Shown: one piece after another, positions 1 through 8,846 of the stretch
Layout of the letters: each line of letters begins with the position of its first letter
Numbering within the stretch: position 1 is the stretch's first letter
Assembly: GCA_905182135.1 (NCBI GenBank)
Contig: CAJJAG010000003.1
Location: 1 to 64,000 of the forward strand
DNA length: 64,000 bases
Direction: 5' to 3'
DNA from: an uncultured Acidimicrobiaceae bacterium
GTDB lineage: Bacteria; Actinomycetota; Acidimicrobiia; Acidimicrobiales; UBA10347
Made by a program: the position numbers and the translations under genes
Notes under the pieces: model-generated
Seen by the model: the letters and a program-made list of their open reading frames with translations, nothing else
What the model was told of the DNA's origin: nothing
Databases searched by the model: none

Positions 1-48
1 TCACGACCACACCAGACGTCAGGGCATCGAGAGAGAGCTGCAGCAGAT

Positions 49-300
49 CTACCCGGGCACTGGCTTCGAAATCGGCTCGACTGTCGAGCTGCCAGAAATG
101 AAGATCTCACCCTCGAGGTCAGAGGGATCGGCAGCGGCGGCGCTGTCATTGTTTGCACCGCTATCGGTGCTTGTTATGACCTCGGCGTCGTCGTCGACAC
201 CATCGGACACATCGTCGCTGTCGCCACATGCGACAGCAAAAAGAGCCATGGTCAGTACCAGGCTCGCTATTCGCCACGGAGACGAACGGGGGGTTGTCAT
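49..300 (-). pseudogene. pstS: 5' fragment of phosphate-binding lipoprotein PstS, interrupted by a stop
   Basis: The 83-codon frame starts with a basic N-terminus and a hydrophobic segment ending in a lipobox-like AVAC, then an Asp/Ser-rich linker. It then has GEIFISGSSTVEPIS, the phosphate-binding start of actinobacterial PstS (periplasmic phosphate receptor of the Pst ABC transporter). Full PstS proteins exceed 300 residues, but here TAG at 49-51 stops the frame six residues after that motif. The rest of the gene would lie left of the window. None of the three minus frames before position 1 continues the family in an obvious way, so this is a frameshift, a nonsense mutation or a rearranged end. 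The family call is good; the state of the gene is uncertain. Confidence 0.6.
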
Positions 301-424
301 TTTTCATTCCTCCAAAGGAACTAGTTGTGGCACTGACAACGCATGCGCAATGCCATGCACGAAACTAACGACCACTTCTTGCCCCAGCCCCAACCCCGGG
401 TGAACTCCAGGTAAACCGTTAGAT
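301..424. other. Intergenic region upstream of the pstS fragment
   Basis: This 124-bp stretch separates the start of the pstS fragment from the stop of the Nudix gene; both are on the minus strand. AGGAAT (revcomp of 308-313, ATTCCT) lies just upstream of the pstS ATG and could serve as its ribosome-binding site. I see no further gene or clear terminator. Confidence 0.3.
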
Positions 425-868
425 CTATTCGGCGGCTTCGTTTTTAGCTTGGCGACGGAGGTCTTTGACCAGGGCATGGGCTTCCATCAGGACAGCCTGG
501 TCATGCACATGGGACAAGATGCTGATGGCCTTTGAGCGTTTGACCCAAGTCACCGCATCGACTTCGTTGTTCTTGACGAAACTGCCGCTGCGGGCTTGCA
601 TCAGCCAATATTTGACTTGTTTGGAGTTGCCATTGGGGGTCGTGTAGTTCACCGGGCTCAGCTTGGCCAACACGTCACAGACCAAACCGGTTTCTTCCTG
701 AACTTCGCGCAGGGCCGCATCAGGATGCTTTTCGCCGGTGTTGAGCTTGCCCTTAGGCAACGACCAGTCGCCGTAACGAGGTCGGTGGATCAGGAGATAG
801 CGCGGCTTGCCCTTAGACATGTCAACGACGACGCCGCCCGCTGCTTCGATCTGCTCAAGGCGTTCCAT
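425..868 (-). CDS. Nudix hydrolase, MutT1-like, next to ppk
   Basis: This 147-residue protein has a complete Nudix box at about residues 40-63: GKLNTGEKHPDAALREVQEE followed by TGLV, with the REVQEE metal-binding core. Nudix enzymes hydrolyse nucleoside-diphosphate-linked substrates such as oxidised nucleotides, Ap4A or diphosphoinositol-type molecules. In mycobacteria MutT1 is also encoded beside polyphosphate kinase, but carries an extra histidine-phosphatase domain that is absent here. The ATG lies two bases after the ppk stop and is preceded by AAGGA at good spacing, so the two genes are probably co-transcribed. The fold is certain; the substrate is inferred only from context. Confidence 0.85.
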   Translation of the reverse strand: MERLEQIEAAGGVVVDMSKGKPRYLLIHRPRYGDWSLPKGKLNTGEKHPDAALREVQEETGLVCDVLAKLSPVNYTTPNGNSKQVKYWLMQARSGSFVKNNEVDAVTWVKRSKAISILSHVHDQAVLMEAHALVKDLRRQAKNEAAE

Positions 869-870
869 TG

Positions 871-2943
871 CTAGTTTCCTTGTTCGTGCAGAAGCACGTG
901 CATTTCAACGGTGCCAGACGGGTCGGGAGCAATCCAGGATCCATCGCTAGTAAGAGACCAGGAGCGACGGTCGTCAGCCAAGTTCATTTCGATGATGCGG
1001 TCGACCTTTTTTCGGGTCATAGGATCGATCACCGGAACGAGCGCTTCTACCCGTCGGTCCAGGTTGCGACTCATCAGGTCTGCAGATCCAATCAAATAGT
1101 GAGGTTTACCTATGCCCTCACCGTTTGCGAACCAGTAGCAGCGTGCGTGTTCCAGGTACCGCCCGAGCACGCTACGAACCGAAATGTTCTCACTCATTCC
1201 CGGCACTCCAGGACGGAGGCAACACATACCGCGAATGACGAGCTCGACTCGCACGCCTGCCTGTGAGGCTGCATAGAGCTCGTCGATCATGTCGGGATCC
1301 ACGAGCGAGTTCATCTTCATCCGGATGTGCCCGCCGGAACCAAGCGCCGCTTCGTTTCGGATTAACTCGATAAAGCGCGGACGCATGTCTGCCGGCGCTA
1401 CAACCAGATGGTTGTAGTCGACGGGCACATGAAAGCCCGTGAGTGAGTTGAACATCGCACTCATATCAGCACCGAATTCAGGCTGCGAGGTGAACAGGCC
1501 GATGTCGGTATACAGCCGGGCGGTGAGCGCGTTGTAGTTGCCGGTCCCGAAATGGCAGTAGCGAACCAGTTTGTCTTCTTCACGCCGGATTACCAGACAT
1601 GTCTTGGTGTGGATCTTGAGCGACACAAACCCATAGGCCACATGGACGCCAGCCCGTTCGAGTCGTTTCGCCCAGCTGATATTGGCTGCTTCATCGAATC
1701 GAGCTTTGAGCTCAACAACGACAACAACCTGTTTGCCAGCCTCGGCGGCACGCACAAGCGCTTCGACAATAAGTCCGTCGCCCGACATGCGATACATCGT
1801 CATCTTGATCGCTTGGGTGTGCGGGTCATCGGCCGCGGCATTGATGAAGGCCAGCACCGAGTCCTCGAACGAATCGTAGGGGTGATGCACCAGGATGTCA
1901 TTCTTACGAATGCGAGCAAACAACTCGCCGGGCGATCCAATGCCAGCAAATTCATCGGGCGTGCGAGGACTCACGGGTTTCAGACTGAAGCCAGCGCGAC
2001 CGTGTACGAGCTTGTCAATATTGCCGTAGCTCGAAAGGTCGACACGCCCGTCGACGTCGAAGAAGACGTCGTGTTCGATACCAAGTTCGCTGGCCAAAAT
2101 GTTACGGAGTTCGGGTGTTGCCGCCGAACGGATCTCGACACGCACGACCTCGCCGAACCGTCGCTGGCGTAGCTCACTCTCGACCGCGGTCATCAGATCA
2201 TCATCGTGATCGTCAAGCATGTCGGCGGTAACGGCTATGTCGGCATCGCGAGTCACGCGGAACACGGTTCGTTCGATGATCTCGACGCCAGGAAAGAGCT
2301 TGTCTAAATTGGCAGAGATCACTTGTTCGAGCTGAACGGCCTTGTCACCGATGGGCAGATGTCGACTCAGCAGGTCAACGGGGACCTTGACTCGTGCGAA
2401 CCGTCGAACACCGCTGTGGGGGTCAACAATAAGCAGGCCAAGGTTCAGCGACAACGTGCTGATATACGGGAACGGATGACCTGGATCGACCGCTAGCGGC
2501 GTCAGGATCGGGAATACCTGGTCGGCGTAATACGCAGATAATTCAGCTTGCTCTTCAGGCGTCAGGTCGACCCAGTCAACGAGATGAAGCGCATTCGCGT
2601 CTTCGGTCATCTCGGTTCGGATCCGGCTCAAGATCTGTTGGGCTTCAGCGTGTTGAGTGCGTGCCATGTCGAGCGCGCCCTCGTATTGTGAGACCGAGGT
2701 AACACCGTCGTCAACGATACGAATGCGCCCGTTGCGAGCATCGTCTCTCATCGACGCCACCCGGACAAGAAAGTACTCGTCTAGGTTCGCCGCCCAAATC
2801 GACACGAACCGCATGCGGTCGGCGTAAGGCAACGACGTGTCTTCGGCGAGCGCCAAGACGCGGCGATTGAAATCGTGCCAGGACAGTTGCCGGTTGAGGA
2901 ACCGAGAAGCGGTAGTTGGTGTATCAGCTTGTTCAGAGGTCAT
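871..2943 (-). CDS. ppk1: Polyphosphate kinase 1
   Basis: This 690-residue protein is the usual length for PPK1, which reversibly polymerises the gamma-phosphate of ATP into polyphosphate. It starts with the PPK N domain (FLNRQLSWHDFNRRVLALAE). The phosphohistidine region is in the C-terminal half: KIHTKTCLVIRRE then CHFGTGNYN. The second active-site block, YLIGSADLMSRNLDRRVE, lies near the C-terminus. It is followed almost without a gap by a Nudix hydrolase and lies close to a broken pstS, suggesting a phosphate-storage neighbourhood. No residue loss was noticed. Confidence 0.95.
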   Translation of the reverse strand: MTSEQADTPTTASRFLNRQLSWHDFNRRVLALAEDTSLPYADRMRFVSIWAANLDEYFLVRVASMRDDARNGRIRIVDDGVTSVSQYEGALDMARTQHAEAQQILSRIRTEMTEDANALHLVDWVDLTPEEQAELSAYYADQVFPILTPLAVDPGHPFPYISTLSLNLGLLIVDPHSGVRRFARVKVPVDLLSRHLPIGDKAVQLEQVISANLDKLFPGVEIIERTVFRVTRDADIAVTADMLDDHDDDLMTAVESELRQRRFGEVVRVEIRSAATPELRNILASELGIEHDVFFDVDGRVDLSSYGNIDKLVHGRAGFSLKPVSPRTPDEFAGIGSPGELFARIRKNDILVHHPYDSFEDSVLAFINAAADDPHTQAIKMTMYRMSGDGLIVEALVRAAEAGKQVVVVVELKARFDEAANISWAKRLERAGVHVAYGFVSLKIHTKTCLVIRREEDKLVRYCHFGTGNYNALTARLYTDIGLFTSQPEFGADMSAMFNSLTGFHVPVDYNHLVVAPADMRPRFIELIRNEAALGSGGHIRMKMNSLVDPDMIDELYAASQAGVRVELVIRGMCCLRPGVPGMSENISVRSVLGRYLEHARCYWFANGEGIGKPHYLIGSADLMSRNLDRRVEALVPVIDPMTRKKVDRIIEMNLADDRRSWSLTSDGSWIAPDPSGTVEMHVLLHEQGN

Positions 2944-3031
2944 CGTGTTCGCACCCTGCGGCGGACACCGAGACCTTTGATCCGCGGCTCAGATAGCCGC
3001 AGCGAAGCACGACGCACGACCCGCAAACGGT

Positions 3032-3325
3032 TTAGCCTTCGTCTTCGTCGTAGCCCAGGTCCCACTCGAGCAGAATCTTTGAGCGTTCGGCGTCGCGATT
3101 TACACGTTCACGGTTGCGACGGAACTGCGGATCGTGGGGAGGCAATAGCAGCAGGCGGGCCATCACGCGGAGCTTGAATGACTCGACGAAGCTGCTGTCG
3201 CCAAAGTCGCTGCGGAAGTCCCAGTGAGGCGAGGTGGGACCGAGGTACACGATCTTCACGTGTGCGTCCGGTGTGATCCGATCGCCATTCTCGTCAACCG
3301 CTCCGGGTGTCTGGATGTCTGACAT
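3032..3325 (-). CDS. Small conserved-looking protein of unknown function upstream of ppk1
   Basis: This is a 97-residue soluble protein with no recognised family. The N-terminal half is hydrophilic with a short beta-like stretch (HVKIVYLGPTSPHWDF). The middle is a basic/hydrophobic helix (FKLRVMARLLLLPPHDPQF), and the C-terminus is Arg-rich then acidic (DLGYDEDEG). Codon use looks like that of the flanking genes, and the gene lies 88 bp upstream of ppk1 on the same strand, so it may belong to the same transcription unit. No function is assigned. Confidence 0.6.
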   Translation of the reverse strand: MSDIQTPGAVDENGDRITPDAHVKIVYLGPTSPHWDFRSDFGDSSFVESFKLRVMARLLLLPPHDPQFRRNRERVNRDAERSKILLEWDLGYDEDEG

Positions 3326-3870
3326 GTAGAGCAGCCTAGGCCGATTACGCCCTCACCCGTCCATGACTACCCCTCTGTCAACAAACTGCTGGCCCAAAGG
3401 ATCACTGGTGAAGCTCTAACCACTATTTCCCAGGCGGCTGATGTGTCCTTGCAGTGCCGGCACACCTAGCAGGCTTGACGTATCGCAATCCGACGAGTGC
3501 ATGCCCGTTCAACGACTCGAGGAAGATGACCGACTTGGGTGCGTACCCCCTGCGACGCACACGTTCTTCCCGCCTTCTACGGCAAGGCCAAAGTCGCGTG
3601 CTGAAAGACCGACGTCTCGGCAACGTCGCTCACTACGCCATATCCCTTCACGTCTCAAGGCCTCCACATCGGTGTGCATTTGACGATGCCCTGCGGGTTC
3701 GAGACGCACCGGTAGCAGGTCTCTTCCTACCGAACGTCACGAACTGTTGGGTCACCGCTGTGCAGGGTCACCGAACACAGTTCTACGACGAAACCGGATC
3801 TGTTGCACAAGCACTTCAACAGTAAATTCTTTGGTCACTATTTTTGGCAGGAATGAGCTGCTGGAGTGCG
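3326..3870. other. Gene-poor interval, possible decayed sequence
   Basis: Several overlapping open frames occur on both strands here (for example 3454-3825 plus and 3423-3623 minus). All are rich in Arg/Ser/Pro and lack a recognisable motif or a convincing ribosome-binding site. I see no RNA gene or repeat. It could be a decayed gene or plain intergenic DNA upstream of the 3032-3325 gene. Confidence 0.4.
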
Positions 3871-5169
3871 TCAGTCGCCGTTCGATGCGTCGCCGCGTGT
3901 GCCAAGAGAGACGTCGACGACTTGGACATTGCCGCGACGTTCGAACTCGACATTGATCACGTCGCCAGGATCTTGGCGACGAATGATGCGAGCCACATCT
4001 TCGGGCGTCGCCACGGACGCTCCATTTATGCCGGTGATGACATCGCCGGGTTCGAGGCCCGCTCGACCGGCGGCTGAACCTTCGAAGATATCGACAATGA
4101 AGACACCGCTATCGCCGGTTGCTCCCGCTTCGTCGCGCTGAGCTTCGGGCACAACGCCAAGCGAGCGACTCGATGCTCCGAACCAGGCCGTGTCAGGAGT
4201 CAAAGACGGATCGCCCTCCGCGAAACCTTGGAGGAAGTCCATGACTGAATCGATGGCTATAGCAAAACCGACATTCTGCGATCCCTCGATAATGGCCGTA
4301 TTGATGCCAATAACCTCGCCTGCTGCGTTGACCAGTGGTCCACCCGAGTTGCCGGGGTTGATCGCAGCATCGGTCTGGAGAAGGTTCTCAAAACGCAACC
4401 GGCCAGCGTCGATCTGACGGTTCTTGGCCGACAAGATACCCAGCGTGACGGTTGGGTCGCCGCCAAGGCCCAGTGCGTTGCCGATGGCGAGCACCTGATC
4501 ACCCACCAGCGACTGCTCGGTGGTACCCAACGTTGCTGGCAGCGTGTTGGTCACTCCCTGCACCTGAATCAGCGCAACGTCTTGAGCGACGATGCTCGAC
4601 ACAACGGTGGCGGGGGCTCGGGTGCCGTCAAAGAACACGACTTCGACCGTGTCAGCATCTTCGATCACATGGGCGTTCGTGAGGATCAGGCCATTGGTGC
4701 CGACGACGATGCCGGAACCAGCCCCACCAAAGACCCCACGGAAATTCTCGACATTGGTTTCGATCGAGACCACCGATGGCGACACGACTGCCAACACACC
4801 TTGCACATCGAGTGCGCCGCCACGCAGGCTTAGATTCTCGCCACCGACCACGGCGCTTCCGCCTCCGAGACTGACCAGTGATGGTTGGTCGTCAATGAAC
4901 AACAGAAAGGCACCAACGACCGATGCAGCGACAACGAGCGCTATTGCCGACGCCAGCGCTGCTAGAGGCCACGGGTTTATCCACCATGGGTCCTCGCTAG
5001 GCACAGCGGCCGTCGAGCTTGACGGTCGCGGGTTAGGCAGCGGCGCATACAGATTGTGTGCCGGGTCATAGGTCGGCGGGGTCGCGGGCAGCGAGTCCAA
5101 GGGGTTATCGGCACCAGTGCCCAAGTAAGACGGCATCTCGGAAGCAGATGGATCGGTCAAGTCAGCCAC
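3871..5169 (-). CDS. Membrane-anchored HtrA/DegP-type serine protease with PDZ domain
   Basis: This 432-residue protein has a Pro/Ser-rich cytoplasmic N-terminus, then one membrane segment (about residues 65-92, PLAALASAIALVVAASVVGA). An extracytoplasmic trypsin-like domain and a C-terminal PDZ domain (GRAGLEPGDVITGINGASV) follow. The triad is visible: His in LTNAHVIEDAD, Asp in DVALIQV, Ser in NPGNSGGPLVN. This is the common actinobacterial HtrA layout for envelope protein quality control. It reads away from the WhiB gene at 5584, with the 5170-5583 promoter region between them. I cannot say which HtrA paralogue it is. Confidence 0.92.
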   Translation of the reverse strand: MADLTDPSASEMPSYLGTGADNPLDSLPATPPTYDPAHNLYAPLPNPRPSSSTAAVPSEDPWWINPWPLAALASAIALVVAASVVGAFLLFIDDQPSLVSLGGGSAVVGGENLSLRGGALDVQGVLAVVSPSVVSIETNVENFRGVFGGAGSGIVVGTNGLILTNAHVIEDADTVEVVFFDGTRAPATVVSSIVAQDVALIQVQGVTNTLPATLGTTEQSLVGDQVLAIGNALGLGGDPTVTLGILSAKNRQIDAGRLRFENLLQTDAAINPGNSGGPLVNAAGEVIGINTAIIEGSQNVGFAIAIDSVMDFLQGFAEGDPSLTPDTAWFGASSRSLGVVPEAQRDEAGATGDSGVFIVDIFEGSAAGRAGLEPGDVITGINGASVATPEDVARIIRRQDPGDVINVEFERRGNVQVVDVSLGTRGDASNGD

Positions 5170-5583
5170 GCTCCCCCATCATCGCCGAAGAATGCCTCGA
5201 TCACCACGCGGCTGGGCAATCTGGCTGGGTCCAAGCGGCTTGAGCCGCCGGGTAGCACATGCAGGACTGGCCGCCCTTGACAACCGGGCAATCGGCAGGG
5301 AGCGAGGCGACTTGGGCGGGTCCGAGGCCATCGTAATTTCATCTCAGGTTGAGATGGGCTCGCATGGACCTGCTCTCGCAGCAGATTCCGCTGATAGAGG
5401 ACCACAAACCGAAGCTAACGACAATCAAATTTCAACCAACAATGAACATTCGATACACCGATCCCAAAAATCGCTGCAATTACAACGGCCACACCGAAAA
5501 TCGACAGAAATCTCAGATTTACCTTCGCTTTCGCACCGGTATGGCGTAATGAAATCCGTAAGCGACGTACTTGGAGACAACTC
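5170..5583. other. Divergent promoter region between the HtrA-type gene and whiB
   Basis: About 410 bp separate the two divergent genes. The part near 5400-5530 is visibly more AT-rich than the flanks, as expected for promoters. No convincing open frame is present. GGAG at about 5574 precedes the GTG start of the whiB gene at 5584. Confidence 0.4.
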
Positions 5584-5835
5584 GTGGACACGTCTTGGAT
5601 GGCAGAAGGCAATTGCGCAGGCCAGGCTCCTGACCTTTTCTTCCCCAGCGATGGGGTTGGGGTCCAGGTAGCTAAAAAGGTCTGCATTGACTGCCCTTCA
5701 ACGAATGCCTGCCTTGAGTACGCCTTGGCCTTGCGCATCGAACATGGTGTGTGGGGTGGCTGTTCCGAGCGTCAGCGACGTCGTATTTTGAAGGCTCGCC
5801 GCCTCGCTGTGCAGAGCGAAGCGGTACACGCTTAG
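5584..5835 (+). CDS. WhiB-family iron-sulfur transcriptional regulator (copy 1)
   Basis: This 83-residue Wbl protein starts at GTG, preceded by GGAG. Four cluster-ligand cysteines are present: Cys in GNCAG, then KVCIDCPSTNAC giving the Cx2Cx5C spacing. The helical turn GVWGGCSERQRRRI and a basic tail follow for DNA or sigma-factor contact. Wbl proteins carry a [4Fe-4S] cluster and bind the principal sigma factor to control development, redox or stress genes in Actinomycetota. The extra Cys directly after GVWGG is unusual, since this position is mostly Leu, Met or Thr. Strong hairpins follow the stop codon. The regulon is unknown. Confidence 0.92.
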   Translation: MDTSWMAEGNCAGQAPDLFFPSDGVGVQVAKKVCIDCPSTNACLEYALALRIEHGVWGGCSERQRRRILKARRLAVQSEAVHA

Positions 5836-5903
5836 GTAAAGGACCCCCCGCCTTTACCCACTAGATCGGGCACGCCGTGCAGGGCGTGCCTCGATCGCGT
5901 TTT
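5835..5903 (+). terminator. Two consecutive hairpins after whiB, likely terminator
   Basis: Hairpin 1 pairs GGTAAAGG (5835-5842) with CCTTTACC (5851-5858). Hairpin 2 pairs GATCGGGCACGCC (5864-5876) with 5883-5896 around a 6-nt loop, with one bulged T at 5891. It is followed by GCGTTTT. The second has the shape of an intrinsic terminator with a short T-run. Confidence 0.65.
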
Positions 5904-6063
5904 GGGGCGGTGGCCACCACCTGGGCACCTACCGGCCCTCAGCGCAACGAGCGGTCTGCACCGATAACGTTCACCGGCACCTTCGATAGCCCCCTCCACT
6001 GGGGTTCACCTACCTTGCGGAACTAGGTTGGAGCGGAAGATCGAACGATTGCCAGGAGGCATC

Positions 6064-7248
6064 ATGAACGAAGTAGTCATTGTCGAAGCTGGTCGCTCGC
6101 CGGTAGGCAAGCGCAATGGGTCACTCGCTGGGGCGCACCCAGCCGATGTGCTTGGTCCAGTGATGATGGAAGTCATCAAGCGAGCTGGCATCGAATCATC
6201 TGATGTTGGTCAGGTGGTGGGCGGTTGCATCAACAAGATCGGTGCCCAGGCCATGAACATCACTCGGACCGCTTGGTTGAGTCATGGCGGAGCCCAGGAA
6301 GTAGCGGCTACCACGATCGATGCTCAGTGCGGTTCATCGCAGCAGGCAGTCAACCAGGCGCATGCGCTGATCGCCTCTGGCATCGAAGACGTCGTGCTGG
6401 CATGTGGCGTCGAGGCTATGAGCCTGCTCCCTATTGGTTCCGATGCCTTTGCCGGCAAGCAAGCCGGCCTCGGTAGCCCGATGAGTCGCACCTATTTCGG
6501 GCACTATGAGTTCATCAGTCAGTTCGACGGTGCAGAACGAATCGCCAATAAGTACGAGATCACCCGCGAAGACACCGACCGATTCGGCTTGCAATCTCAG
6601 GAACGTGCCGCCGTTGCTATCGCCGAGGGTCGCTTCGAGACACAGATCATTCCAATCGAGGCACCAGTCCTTGACGCAGACGGTAAAAAGACCGACGAAA
6701 AGATCACCGTGACGCGTGATGAAATCCCACGCGACACCAGCCTAGAGAAGCTCGCACAGCTCAAGCCGGTCGCTGGCGACGGCGGTATTCACACCGCGGG
6801 GACATCCTCCCAGATCGCTGATGGCGCCAGCGCAGTGCTGATGATGAGCGCTGAAAAGGCCAAGGAACTTGGCGTCAAGCCGATCGCCCGAATCGTGCAA
6901 AGCGCGCTGGTCGGTTGCGACCCCGTCCTGATGCTCGAGGGCCCAATTCCAGCAACGCGCAAGATACTCGAAGCCGAAGGTTTGACCGTCGACGACATCG
7001 ACGTCTTCGAAATCAACGAAGCATTTGCGTCGGTCGTACTGGCCTGGAGCAAGGAACTTGGCCCTGACATGGACAAGGTCAACCCCAACGGCGGCGCCAT
7101 CTCACTTGGCCACCCGCTGGGCGGTACCGGCTGCTTCCTGACCACCAAGGCAGTCCACGAATTACAGCGCACCGGCGGCCGTTACGGCGTCATCACCATG
7201 TGTTGTGGTGGCGGCCTTGGCACCGGCACCCTGATCGAACGCCTCTGA
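6064..7248 (+). CDS. Thiolase / acetyl-CoA C-acetyltransferase
   Basis: This 394-residue enzyme is the typical length for thiolases, which condense or cleave acyl-CoA and acetyl-CoA. The active-site Cys is in DAQCGSSQQAVNQ, the His in NGGAISLGHPLGGTG, and the second Cys in MCCGGGLGTG. I choose the ATG at 6064 because AGGAGG lies just before it and MNEVVIVEAGRSPVGK is a standard thiolase start; an upstream TTG at 6028 is less likely. With the SDR genes, CoA-transferase and PhyH elsewhere in the window, a role in fatty-acid or other acyl-CoA catabolism is plausible but not shown. Confidence 0.93.
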   Translation: MNEVVIVEAGRSPVGKRNGSLAGAHPADVLGPVMMEVIKRAGIESSDVGQVVGGCINKIGAQAMNITRTAWLSHGGAQEVAATTIDAQCGSSQQAVNQAHALIASGIEDVVLACGVEAMSLLPIGSDAFAGKQAGLGSPMSRTYFGHYEFISQFDGAERIANKYEITREDTDRFGLQSQERAAVAIAEGRFETQIIPIEAPVLDADGKKTDEKITVTRDEIPRDTSLEKLAQLKPVAGDGGIHTAGTSSQIADGASAVLMMSAEKAKELGVKPIARIVQSALVGCDPVLMLEGPIPATRKILEAEGLTVDDIDVFEINEAFASVVLAWSKELGPDMDKVNPNGGAISLGHPLGGTGCFLTTKAVHELQRTGGRYGVITMCCGGGLGTGTLIERL

Positions 7249-7259
7249 TCTGACACACA

Positions 7260-7286
7260 GTGTGTACTCCCATGGGGAGTGCACAC
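7260..7286. terminator. Bidirectional hairpin between convergent genes
   Basis: GTGTGTACTCCC (7260-7271) pairs with GGGAGTGCACAC (7275-7286) around the loop ATG, with one T-G wobble. It lies between the stops of the thiolase (plus) and the MFS gene (minus), so it can end transcripts from both sides. Confidence 0.65.
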
Positions 7287-7287
7287 T

Positions 7288-8493
7288 TCAGGTAGTCGAT
7301 GCTCGCATTGCGAACGCGCCAACGATGGGGCCCGGCGCGAGCAGCATGAACGCAAATCCCCAGTTGGACGCGTCTCGAACGACCGGAACCAGGAAAATCG
7401 TGAGCACCGTAAGCACGAAACCAAGCGCAAGTTGCAGCGTGAGTGCAGTGCCGACGGACTCGGGTTCAACAACCTCGGTAACAATCGTCGAGAACTGCGC
7501 GCTGTCAGCCACAACCCAGAATCCCCAGACCAGGCCGACCATAAGCACAAATGCAGGTGGAGCCGAGACAAGGAAACCAGTGACCATCGACGCCAAAGCA
7601 GACCAGCGCATTGCTAGCCCTGCTGCGGTCGATCGCTTCTGGCGATCCGAGAGCGACCCGACGTAGACGCAGCCGAACGCTCCGATCCCAATCGTGCCGA
7701 AGGCTGCGATGCTGGCCGAGCGTTGGTTGATGAAGACATCACCGTAGAACGCGGCAATCCAGGCCCACATGGCGTAGAGCTCCCACATATGGCCAAAGTA
7801 GCCAAGGCTCGCCAAGCGGAACTCACGGTTGTTGACTACAGATCGGAGTTTGGCCGGGTCAAAGGGCGCAGCCGCAGTTGCATACGGTCCTTCCGAACCC
7901 AATCGCTCTGCGAGCAGGCCACCGACCAGGGTCAGTGCGGACGTCGCTCCGATCACAACTTGCCAGTCGAGTTCTCCAATGCCATTGATGAGATGGGGAA
8001 GAGCCGAACCCAGCGTCAGCGCTCCAATCATGACCCCCAGCGCATAGCCGCGCCCGGCCCGGTACCAGCTGGACATTGCCTTGAGTGCTGGCGGATAGAC
8101 CGCCGCCAAAAAGACGCCTGTCATGAAGCGTGCGACTAGTGCTGGGCCGTAGGCATTCAGGGGGATGATGGCTGCATTGGCGATAGCGGCGCCTGTTGTG
8201 CCGATCAGCATTAGGCGACGAGGTGCAATTCTGTCGGCGAGGTTCGCCAACGATGAGCCAGCAGCGCCGACCACGAAGCCAATCTGTAGCGCAATGATTA
8301 GCCAACTCTTGGCGGTTGAGCCCAGGTCCCATGCGGCCGTGAGTTGACCAAGCACCGCTGCAGTCGAAAACCATGTGGACATCGCCAGGACCAGGGCGAC
8401 TGCCAACAAGCGAAGTTCGCGCCCCTGTCCTGCGGGGCGATCAGCATCACCACCCGCCCTGGCATCAGCTTCTTCGATAGTGGAGCGAGACAT
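7288..8493 (-). CDS. Major facilitator superfamily transporter
   Basis: This protein of about 401 residues has roughly twelve hydrophobic segments. It carries an MFS-like loop motif between the second and third helices (NLADRIAPRRLMLIG) and a related repeat in the second half (GSLSDRQKR). The start at 8493 (MSRSTIEEADARAG) gives a soluble N-terminal tail before the first helix; a start at 8583 would add 30 atypical residues. The substrate cannot be read from the sequence. It converges on the thiolase with a shared terminator. Confidence 0.85.
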   Translation of the reverse strand: MSRSTIEEADARAGGDADRPAGQGRELRLLAVALVLAMSTWFSTAAVLGQLTAAWDLGSTAKSWLIIALQIGFVVGAAGSSLANLADRIAPRRLMLIGTTGAAIANAAIIPLNAYGPALVARFMTGVFLAAVYPPALKAMSSWYRAGRGYALGVMIGALTLGSALPHLINGIGELDWQVVIGATSALTLVGGLLAERLGSEGPYATAAAPFDPAKLRSVVNNREFRLASLGYFGHMWELYAMWAWIAAFYGDVFINQRSASIAAFGTIGIGAFGCVYVGSLSDRQKRSTAAGLAMRWSALASMVTGFLVSAPPAFVLMVGLVWGFWVVADSAQFSTIVTEVVEPESVGTALTLQLALGFVLTVLTIFLVPVVRDASNWGFAFMLLAPGPIVGAFAMRASTT

Positions 8494-8642
8494 CGGACTC
8501 AGATTAGGCCGGCAGTGAGTTGGTAGGTTCGTAGCCGTTGCGGCAATAGCCAAACCACGAAGCGTTAACAACCATTCCCACAATGCGCAGGTGACAAACC
8601 GCTGCTCGGACGCAAGCGTCGAACTCGATCAACCAGTGGTGA

Positions 8643-8801
8643 TCAGGCGACGTCGTCGTCGGATATGCCGTCGGCTACCCCATCTTGAAACTCTTTTTGA
8701 GCCTGGCCAATCGAACGGGCAAGCTTAGGAAGCTTGGCACCGCCAAAAACCACAAGAACGATAACCAATACGATAATTAGCTCTGTTGCCCCGAGATTCA
8801 T
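8643..8801 (-). CDS. tatA: Twin-arginine translocase subunit TatA/TatE-like
   Basis: This small gene encodes 52 residues. The protein has the TatA plan: a short N-terminal membrane helix (ATELIIVLVIVLVVFGGAKL), the hinge PKLARSIGQA, a basic/acidic amphipathic helix and an acidic tail. TatA forms the pore of the Tat pathway for folded proteins. It is shorter than most TatA proteins (70-100 residues) because the tail is brief. A Tat-type signal (MNRRRFLGLSGG) is present on the DUF1501 protein at 22540. It lies 45 bp downstream of a WhiB gene on the same strand. Confidence 0.85.
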   Translation of the reverse strand: MNLGATELIIVLVIVLVVFGGAKLPKLARSIGQAQKEFQDGVADGISDDDVA

Positions 8802-8846
8802 ATCGTGAGCTTAGCCGGATATCTCGACAGCGATCAGGCGGCGAGA

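Noticed and set aside
3454-3825. Plus-strand 123-codon frame in the gap before the HtrA-type gene
   Set aside because: Arg/Pro-rich, no motif, no ribosome-binding site, overlapped by frames of similar quality on the other strand.
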